Assembly: GCA_003663175.1 (NCBI GenBank)
Contig: QMZM01000057.1
Location: 1 to 6,675, forward strand
Length of the DNA: 6,675 bases
Direction of reading: 5' to 3'
Origin: Candidatus Altarchaeales archaeon
GTDB taxonomy: Archaea; Altiarchaeota; Altiarchaeia; IMC4; QMZM01
In this document: positions 6,408 through 6,675 of the stretch, piece after piece
How positions within the stretch are numbered: the stretch's first letter is position 1
Layout: each line of letters opens with the position of its first letter
Made by a program: the position numbers and the translations under genes
The notes under the pieces: generated by a model
Database searches by the model: none
The model's input: the letters and a program-made list of their open reading frames with translations, nothing else
Told to the model about the DNA's origin: nothing

Positions 6408-6417
6408 TTAATATAAT
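6408..6417 (+). promoter_or_regulatory. TATA-like box for trmI
   Basis: TTAATATAAT on the plus strand is centred about 26 bp before the ATG at 6439, the spacing expected if transcription starts at the start codon itself. No ribosome binding site precedes that ATG. Together with the galT box this makes the 94-bp spacer a compact two-way promoter. Confidence 0.45.
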
Positions 6418-6438
6418 ACCACCAATTCGAGTACAAAA

Positions 6439-6675
6439 ATGTATCTACTTATAGATGAGAAGGGTAGGAAATATCTCGTGAAGGGCAACAAGGATGTGCA
6501 TACAAATTATGGGGTTATAAGTAAGGAGTCTTTAAATGAGCGTAATATTGGAAGGATTATAAAGTCGAGGATTGGAAAGAAATTCTTTCTATTAAAGCCG
6601 AACATAATTGACTATATAGAGAAGGCAAAACGCGGTCCTCAAGCAATAACACCAAAGGATTTTGGACTGATAGCT
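6439..6675 (+). CDS. trmI: tRNA (adenine-N1) methyltransferase TrmI, N-terminal part
   Basis: Only the first 79 codons are in the window; the frame is open to the right edge. The visible part fits the small N-terminal beta domain of the archaeal TrmI/Trm61 family: LLIDEKGRKYLVKG (3-16), then the H-T-N-Y-G-V-I segment (21-27), and GPQAITPKDFGLIA (66-79), which normally leads into the SAM-binding domain. The family uses S-adenosylmethionine to make m1A at position 58 in the T-loop; the archaeal Pyrococcus enzyme also modifies position 57. The SAM-binding GxGxG and the catalytic residues lie beyond the edge, so activity cannot be judged. The start is the only ATG that gives the normal family N-terminus, and a TATA-like box sits at the right distance for a leaderless message. 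Confidence 0.85.
   Translation, partial: MYLLIDEKGRKYLVKGNKDVHTNYGVISKESLNERNIGRIIKSRIGKKFFLLKPNIIDYIEKAKRGPQAITPKDFGLIA

Noticed and set aside
1..6675. Search for a defence system, CRISPR array, insertion sequence, tRNA or rRNA
   Set aside because: No repeat-spacer pattern, transposase motifs or cloverleaf-like sequence was seen; the seven genes account for almost all of the window.

Overview
The window is an AT-rich stretch of an archaeal chromosome. The archaeal assignment rests on an Nmd3-family protein, a 51-residue ribosomal protein eL39 (L39e) and an archaeal TrmI-type tRNA methyltransferase. TATA-like boxes lie about 26-45 bp upstream of several starts, and U-rich termination tracts are present. 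A euryarchaeote, perhaps related to Thermoplasmata, is my guess; nothing here fixes the lineage.

Layout: nmd3 (minus, cut by the left edge) is divergent from rpl39e (plus, 703-858). rpl39e converges on trxB (minus, 855-1775), and the two share a TTAA at their stop codons. Upstream of trxB on the same strand, after an 84-bp spacer, is acs (minus, 1860-3824). acs is divergent from a gene for a CBS-pair/DUF294 putative nucleotidyltransferase (plus, 3917-5326). That gene converges on a GalT-like gene (minus, 5367-6344), which is divergent from trmI (plus, 6439 to the right edge). Strand changes at nearly every gene, so most are probably transcribed alone from short bidirectional intergenic regions of 58-94 bp. 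No gene-free stretch exceeds 100 bp.

Functionally there are two themes. The edges carry translation genes: an Nmd3-like large-subunit maturation factor, eL39 of the 50S exit tunnel, and a tRNA m1A methyltransferase. The middle carries carbon and redox metabolism: thioredoxin reductase, AMP-forming acetyl-CoA synthetase and a HIT-superfamily hexose-1-phosphate nucleotidylyltransferase. The most interesting point is the divergent pair acs / CBS-DUF294. CBS modules often bind adenine nucleotides, acs makes AMP, and DUF294 proteins carry a nucleotidyltransferase motif, so a regulatory link to acetate activation is a reasonable hypothesis. I found no mobile element, CRISPR array, tRNA, rRNA or defence system.
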